Part shown: piece after piece, positions 5,354 through 9,039 of the stretch
How positions within the stretch are numbered: the stretch's first letter is position 1
Layout: each line of letters begins with the position of its first letter
Assembly (NCBI GenBank): GCA_934230965.1
Contig: CAKQFW010000076.1
Location: forward strand, 1 to 9,039
Reading direction: 5' to 3'
Source of the DNA: an uncultured Prevotella sp.
Lineage (GTDB): Bacteria; Bacteroidota; Bacteroidia; Bacteroidales; Bacteroidaceae
Length of the DNA: 9,039 nucleotides
Position numbers and translations under genes: made by a program
Notes under the pieces: model-generated
Seen by the model: the letters and a program-made list of their open reading frames with translations, nothing else
What the model was told of the DNA's origin: nothing
Database searches by the model: none

Positions 5354-5477
5354 GACGAGTTGACAAGTTGACGAGTAGACAAGCTATTACTCTTGCCAGC
5401 TAAAAAGCTATCAGCTCGTCAACTCGTCAACTAAAAAAAGCTATCAGCTTGTCAACTCGTCAACTCGTCAACTTGTT
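5354..5477. repeat. 8-bp repeat units in opposed arms (long imperfect hairpin)
   Basis: The left arm 5354-5385 is four 8-bp units (GACGAGTT, GACAAGTT, GACGAGTA, GACAAGCT). The right arm 5446-5477 holds four complementary units (AGCTTGTC, AACTCGTC, AACTCGTC, AACTTGTT) and pairs with the left arm at about 28 of 32 positions. A further inverse block lies at 5413-5432, and AAAAAGCTATCAGCT recurs as a direct repeat in front of both right-hand blocks (near 5403 and 5436). The gap between the PAP2 gene and purE is almost entirely made of this. It may end the upstream transcript or fold in the purE leader. Confidence 0.8.
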
Positions 5478-5489
5478 AACTAAAAAGAT

Positions 5490-5996
5490 ATGACTCCACA
5501 AGTAAGTATTATCATGGGCAGCACCAGCGATCTGCCCGTTATGGAAAAAGCCTGTAAGTTTTTGAACGACATGCAGATACCCTTCGAGGTGAACGCACTG
5601 TCGGCACACCGCACACCCGACGCCGTAGAGCAGTTTGCTAAAGGCGCCAAAGACCGCGGCGTGAAAGTAATTATTGCTGCTGCTGGCATGGCGGCAGCGC
5701 TGCCTGGCGTGATAGCCGCCAGCACCACACTGCCCGTTATTGGTGTGCCCATCAAGGGTATGCTCGACGGTCTCGACGCCATGCTCTCTATCATACAGAT
5801 GCCTCCTGGCATACCCGTTGCCACCGTGGGCGTTAATGGCGCCATGAACGCCGCCATCTTGGCCGTAGAGATGCTCGCCCTCGTCGACGATACCGTGGCC
5901 GAAAAGTTGGCCGCCTACAAAGCCACCTTGGGACAAAAGATAGAGAAGGCCAACAAAGAGCTGGCCGAGGTGAAGTATGAGTATAAAGTAAATTAG
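5490..5996 (+). CDS. purE: N5-carboxyaminoimidazole ribonucleotide mutase PurE
   Basis: This 168-residue cytosolic enzyme moves the carboxyl group of N5-CAIR to make CAIR in de novo purine synthesis (class I, working after PurK). The N-terminal GSTSDLPVM (10-18) is the nucleotide/phosphate-binding loop, and SAHRTP (38-43) supplies the catalytic His40. GVPIKGMLDGLDAMLSIIQMP and GIPVATVGVNGAMNAA match the rest of the PurE fold. The loop usually written GGAAHLPG reads GMAAALPG here, so the second His is replaced by Ala; I believe this is common in Bacteroidetes PurE, but could not check. The length is normal. ispG starts 1 nt after the stop, so the two genes form an operon. purK is not next to it. 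Confidence 0.95.
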   Translation: MTPQVSIIMGSTSDLPVMEKACKFLNDMQIPFEVNALSAHRTPDAVEQFAKGAKDRGVKVIIAAAGMAAALPGVIAASTTLPVIGVPIKGMLDGLDAMLSIIQMPPGIPVATVGVNGAMNAAILAVEMLALVDDTVAEKLAAYKATLGQKIEKANKELAEVKYEYKVN

Positions 5997-5997
5997 A

Positions 5998-7869
5998 ATG
6001 CTCGACCTTTTCAACTACCATCGACGCCCCACGAGCGCCGTACAGGTAGGCTCACTGGTGTTAGGCGGTGGAGCCCCTGTGCGCGTGCAGTCGATGACCA
6101 CAACCAACACCAACGACACGCAGGCCTGCGTAGAACAGGCCGAGCGCATTATTCGCGCTGGCGGACAGCTGGTGCGCCTCACCACCCAGGGCACCCGTGA
6201 GGCCGAAAACCTTAAAAACATTAACGCCGCTCTGCGGGCCGATGGTTTCGACACCCCGCTGGTGGCCGACGTACACTTCAACCCCCGTGTGGCCGACGTG
6301 GCCGCCCTCTATGCCGAGAAGGTGCGCGTGAACCCCGGCAACTATATCGACCCTGCTCGCACCTTCAAGCACATTGAATATACCGATGCTGAGTATGCCG
6401 ACGAGCTTCGCCGCCTTGAAGAGCGCTTCGTGCCCTTCTTGAACATCTGCCGCGAGCACCACACCGCCGTGCGCATAGGCGTAAACCACGGCTCGCTCTC
6501 TGACCGCATCATGTCGCGCTATGGCGACACCCCCGAAGGCATTGTAGAGAGCTGTATGGAGTTTTTGCGCATCTGCCAGAAACAGCAGTTTAACGATGTG
6601 GTAATCAGCATCAAAGCCAGCAACACCGTGGTGATGGTGCAGTCGGTGCGACTACTGGTGAGCGAGATGGACAAGGCCGATATGCACTACCCCTTGCACC
6701 TGGGCGTGACCGAGGCGGGCGAGGGCGAAGATGGCCGCATAAAAAGTGCGGTGGGCATAGGCGCTCTGCTGGCCGACGGCATTGGCGACACCATCCGTGT
6801 GTCGTTGAGCGAAGAGCCTGAGGCCGAGATACCCGTGGCACAGCATTTGGCTCGCTATTTTGAAAAGCGCGAGGGCCATACCCCCATTCCCGCTACTGAG
6901 GCCGAGCAGCTGTCGTATCTGCACCCCACACGTCGCAACACCCGTGCCGTAGCCGGCATTGGTGGCAGCAATGTGCCTGTGGTGATAACCACCGCTGTGG
7001 GTGGCGACGGACAGCTTCGTGCTGATGCTCAGACGTTTGTGTCGGAAGACCTCACCCCCGACTATATTTATTGTGGCAGTCAGTTGCCCGAGCAGCGTGT
7101 CGAGGGTCAGCGTTACATTGTCGACTTCAACGCCTATCATGGTGAGGCCAACACATACCCCATCTTCCCGTATAACGCCATTCCGTTTATCGCGGGCGTA
7201 AAGGCCGAATTAAAGTTCTTGGTGCTGCCCTACGGCGCACCGTCAGACGAATATATACCGTGCCTGCGCTGCCATCCTGAGGTGGTGGTGGTAAGCATGT
7301 CGAGCCATGTAAACAAGACGGGCGAGCAGCGCGCCTTGGTGCACGAGCTTACACGTGCTGGCCTGTTCAACCCCGTGGTGTTTGCACAGATGTATCGTCA
7401 TAACAACGACACGAAAGACGCCTTCGCACTGGAGGCGGCCGCCGATATGGGTGCCCTGATGATTGATGGCTTGACCGATGGCATCTGGCTGATGAACGAT
7501 GGCAACATTGCCACCGCCACCGTAGCCGCCACCGCCTTCAACGTGCTACAGGCTGCACGTTTGCGCACCACCAAGACCGAGTATATCAGTTGCCCGGGCT
7601 GCGGACGCACGCTGTACGACCTGCGCGCCACCATTGCACGCATCAAGGCCGCCACACAGCACATGAAGGGCCTGAAGATAGGCATCATGGGCTGCATCGT
7701 TAACGGCCCTGGCGAGATGGCCGACGCCGACTATGGCTACGTGGGCGCTGGCAAAGGCAAAATTTCGCTGTACAAGCAAAAAACATGTATCGCAAAGAAT
7801 ATTCCTGAAGAAGAGGCCGTAGAACGCCTGCTGGCCTTTATTGAGGAAGATCAAAAGAAAGGGGTGTAA
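5998..7869 (+). CDS. ispG: 4-hydroxy-3-methylbut-2-en-1-yl diphosphate synthase (flavodoxin), long form
   Basis: IspG (GcpE) reductively opens methylerythritol cyclodiphosphate to HMBPP in the non-mevalonate isoprenoid pathway, using a [4Fe-4S] cluster. At 623 residues this is the long three-domain form known from plants, Chlamydiae and Bacteroidetes; the E. coli enzyme has 372. The N-terminal TIM barrel shows VGSLVLGGGAPVRVQSMTTTNTND, VRLTTQGTREAENL, LVADVHFNP and KVRVNPGN. A large insert domain occupies roughly 290-520. The C-terminal iron-sulfur domain carries the cluster ligands Cys532 and Cys535 (SCPGCGRT), Cys566 (GIMGCIVNGPGE) and the expected Glu573. The ATG at 5998 lies 1 nt after purE stop, consistent with co-transcription. 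The other pathway genes are not in the window. There is no sign of truncation or frameshift. Confidence 0.97.
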   Translation: MLDLFNYHRRPTSAVQVGSLVLGGGAPVRVQSMTTTNTNDTQACVEQAERIIRAGGQLVRLTTQGTREAENLKNINAALRADGFDTPLVADVHFNPRVADVAALYAEKVRVNPGNYIDPARTFKHIEYTDAEYADELRRLEERFVPFLNICREHHTAVRIGVNHGSLSDRIMSRYGDTPEGIVESCMEFLRICQKQQFNDVVISIKASNTVVMVQSVRLLVSEMDKADMHYPLHLGVTEAGEGEDGRIKSAVGIGALLADGIGDTIRVSLSEEPEAEIPVAQHLARYFEKREGHTPIPATEAEQLSYLHPTRRNTRAVAGIGGSNVPVVITTAVGGDGQLRADAQTFVSEDLTPDYIYCGSQLPEQRVEGQRYIVDFNAYHGEANTYPIFPYNAIPFIAGVKAELKFLVLPYGAPSDEYIPCLRCHPEVVVVSMSSHVNKTGEQRALVHELTRAGLFNPVVFAQMYRHNNDTKDAFALEAAADMGALMIDGLTDGIWLMNDGNIATATVAATAFNVLQAARLRTTKTEYISCPGCGRTLYDLRATIARIKAATQHMKGLKIGIMGCIVNGPGEMADADYGYVGAGKGKISLYKQKTCIAKNIPEEEAVERLLAFIEEDQKKGV

Positions 7870-7872
7870 GAT

Positions 7873-7941
7873 TGGGGCTGTGGGCTTATGGGTCTTATGG
7901 GTCTTATAGGTCTTATAGGTCTTATAGGCCCTGTGGCCCCA
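7873..7941. repeat. 9-bp tandem array bounded by a 6-bp inverted repeat
   Basis: Four full 9-bp units at 7885-7893 (CTTATGGGT), 7894-7902 (same), 7903-7911 and 7912-7920 (CTTATAGGT) are followed by CTTATAGG. The array starts 15 bp after the ispG stop and uses the same unit as the array behind nadA at 2292-2417. It is enclosed by TGGGGC (7873-7878) and GCCCCA (7936-7941), which could pair. Confidence 0.85.
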
Positions 7942-7960
7942 CTTATCCCTTAAATTCTTC

Positions 7961-7981
7961 ACTTTTCACTTTTCACTTTTC
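7961..7981. repeat. 7-bp tandem repeat ACTTTTC, three copies
   Basis: ACTTTTC is repeated at 7961-7967, 7968-7974 and 7975-7981. It lies immediately upstream of the metK promoter. A role as an upstream promoter element is possible but unproven. Confidence 0.7.
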
Positions 7982-7989
7982 CCTTATTA

Positions 7990-8021
7990 TTTGCCCACCT
8001 CGCGGAAAAAGTGTAACTTTG
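7990..8021 (+). promoter_or_regulatory. metK promoter (Bacteroidetes -33/-7 type)
   Basis: TTTG (7990-7993) and TAACTTTG (8014-8021) are separated by 20 bp, matching the Bacteroidetes primary sigma consensus TTTG-N19-21-TAnnTTTG. The start of transcription is expected a few bases after the -7 element, about 8026-8031, giving a metK leader of roughly 210 nt. Confidence 0.75.
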
Positions 8022-8030
8022 CACCGTCTT

Positions 8031-8093
8031 ATGTTGAAAGACAACCGTTTGTGGAAGAATTTGGCTGCTTGCAACCACACTAAAAAATGCTAA
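8031..8093 (+). CDS. Possible 20-residue leader peptide in the metK 5' UTR
   Basis: An ATG at 8031 opens a short frame, MLKDNRLWKNLAACNHTKKC, ending at TAA 8091-8093. It starts almost exactly where transcription is predicted to begin, so it would be read from a leaderless or nearly leaderless message. It has no Met run or other codon cluster that would suggest SAM- or methionine-linked attenuation. It ends 150 nt before metK. It may be a chance frame; only its position relative to the promoter supports it. Confidence 0.2.
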   Translation: MLKDNRLWKNLAACNHTKKC

Positions 8094-8129
8094 AACTGCG
8101 AAATCCAAACAAAAGATTTTCACGGTCAT

Positions 8130-8152
8130 AAAGCATTTTTCCACGCTTTTTT
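8130..8152 (+). terminator. Weak terminator-like hairpin with T-run in the metK leader
   Basis: AAAGC (8130-8134) can pair with GCTTT (8145-8149) around a 10-nt loop, and the right arm runs into TTTTTT (8147-8152). The stem is short and AT-rich, so termination here would be weak. Its place between the promoter and metK makes a conditional stop conceivable. Confidence 0.2.
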
Positions 8153-8160
8153 ATCAACCA

Positions 8161-8209
8161 GCGCGGTAAGCACCCCGTGTCGTCTCATGCGCGAGGCCGA
8201 CACCGCGCA
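8161..8209 (+). promoter_or_regulatory. Structured GC-rich element in the metK leader, possible riboswitch
   Basis: An outer stem pairs GCGCGG (8161-8166) with CCGCGC (8203-8208). Inside, GTGTCGTCTC (8177-8186) pairs with GAGG-C-CGACAC (8193-8203) as a 10-bp hairpin with one bulged C and an ATGCGC loop; the two stems compete for the base at 8203. TGCGCG (8188-8193), in the loop region, is also perfectly complementary to CGCGCA (8204-8209), so the 3' strand has two exclusive partners. This resembles a switch. Its place 34 nt before metK suggests control of SAM synthesis, for example by SAM itself. I could not match it to a named SAM riboswitch class. Confidence 0.45.
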
Positions 8210-8242
8210 CAAAGAAACGTTTAACAAAAAATTATTGGAAAA

Positions 8243-9039
8243 ATGAGCTATTTGTTTTCTTCAGAATCAGTATCAGAAGGCCATCCCGACAAAGTGGCCG
8301 ACCAGATTTCAGACGCCCTTCTCGACCAGTTCTTGGCCTACGACGACAAGTCGCACTGCGCCATCGAGTCGTTTGTTACCACCGGTCAGGTAGTCATCAT
8401 GGGCGAGGTGCGCTCAGAGGCGTACATCGACCTTCAAACCATCGCCCGTCGTGCCATTCGCAAGATTGGCTACACCAAGTCAGAGTATCAGTTTGACAGC
8501 GAGTCGTGTGGCATCCTTACCGCCATTCACGAGCAGAGCGGCGACATTAACCGTGGCGTGAGCCGTGCCGACGAAGATGAGCAGGGCGCTGGCGACCAGG
8601 GTATGATGTTTGGCTATGCCACCAACGAGACCGAAAACTATATGCCCCTGTCGCTCGACCTCTCGCACCTTATCATGCGCACGCTGGCCGACATACGCAA
8701 AGAGGGCAAGGTGATGACCTATCTGCGCCCCGACTCAAAGAGCCAGGTTACCGTGCAGTATAGCGACGGTGGTGTGCCCGAGCGCATCGACACCATCGTG
8801 GTGAGCACCCAGCACGACGAGTTTATGGACGACGACGACCAGATGCTGGCCCGTATTCGTGAGGACGTTATCAACATCTTGATGCCTCGCGTAAAAGAGC
8901 AGATACACAGCGAAAAGGTGCTGGCACTGTTCGACGACCAGATTAAATATTTTGTTAACCCCACGGGCAAGTTTGTGATTGGCGGCCCTCACGGCGACAC
9001 CGGTCTTACTGGCCGCAAAATTATTGTCGACACCTACGG
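8243..9039 (+). CDS. metK: S-adenosylmethionine synthetase MetK, 3' end outside the window
   Basis: MetK makes S-adenosylmethionine from methionine and ATP in the cytosol. The first 265 codons are present and the frame is open at the window edge; E. coli MetK has 384 residues. The start [28 protein letters not shown] is typical and includes catalytic His14 (SEGHPDK). The methionine/ATP loop [12 protein letters not shown] lies at 115-126, and the second signature [19 protein letters not shown] at 247-265 ends the visible part. The ATG at 8243 follows ATTATTGGAAAA, without a Shine-Dalgarno sequence. It has its own promoter at 7990-8021 and a long structured leader, so it is transcribed separately from ispG. 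The visible part shows no defect. Confidence 0.97.
   Translation, partial: MSYLFSSESVSEGHPDKVADQISDALLDQFLAYDDKSHCAIESFVTTGQVVIMGEVRSEAYIDLQTIARRAIRKIGYTKSEYQFDSESCGILTAIHEQSGDINRGVSRADEDEQGAGDQGMMFGYATNETENYMPLSLDLSHLIMRTLADIRKEGKVMTYLRPDSKSQVTVQYSDGGVPERIDTIVVSTQHDEFMDDDDQMLARIREDVINILMPRVKEQIHSEKVLALFDDQIKYFVNPTGKFVIGGPHGDTGLTGRKIIVDTY

Noticed and set aside
7872..8093. 73-codon frame after ispG
   Set aside because: Its first half is the 9-bp repeat and it crosses the metK promoter; only the final 20 codons from 8031 merit mention.
8177..8209. H-type pseudoknot formed by GTGTCG/CGACAC and TGCGCG/CGCGCA
   Set aside because: The two stems interleave correctly, but there is no nucleotide between the 3' strands (8203 to 8204), too short to cross a 6-bp stem; alternative folds are more likely.

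Overview
The window reads as a Bacteroidales chromosome, most likely Prevotellaceae. The coding genes are housekeeping types with a Bacteroidetes character: a 623-residue three-domain IspG, a PurE with a Bacteroidetes-like active-site loop, and a lipoprotein with Ser-Ser-Asp-Asp-Glu after the lipobox Cys. Starts are preceded by A-rich leaders instead of Shine-Dalgarno sequences, and promoters have the TTTG / TAnnTTTG form. The species call is inference; no rRNA is present.

Layout. Positions 1-1290 carry no convincing gene. This AT-rich stretch holds three perfect DnaA boxes (TTATCCACA), seven one-mismatch boxes, a four-copy 22-bp tandem array, GC-rich palindromic repeats (two of them in inverted orientation around a 63-bp core) and an A16 tract. 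It looks like a chromosomal replication origin, and every gene to its right points away from it. Then come, all on the + strand: nadA (quinolinate synthase, 1291-2280), a small unrecognised lipoprotein (2439-2990), rpoN (sigma-54, 3136-4722), a PAP2-like membrane protein 4 nt behind rpoN (4727-5350), purE (5490-5996), ispG 1 nt behind purE (5998-7869), and metK, cut off by the window end (8243 onward).

Four gaps between genes (after nadA, the lipoprotein, the PAP2 gene and ispG) are filled by short-period repeats, mostly a different motif in each: a 9-bp array after nadA and again after ispG, AAGGCTTAG-type repeats before rpoN, 8-bp units in opposing orientation before purE, and a 7-bp ACTTTTC array before metK. 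metK has a textbook Bacteroidetes promoter and a roughly 210-nt leader with a GC-rich structured element that has two mutually exclusive pairing partners.

Functional links are those of core metabolism: NAD, purine, isoprenoid and S-adenosylmethionine synthesis plus an alternative sigma factor. NadA and IspG are both [4Fe-4S] enzymes. No defence system, CRISPR array, transposase or other dedicated accessory system is visible. The points most worth following are the oriC-like region and the metK leader.
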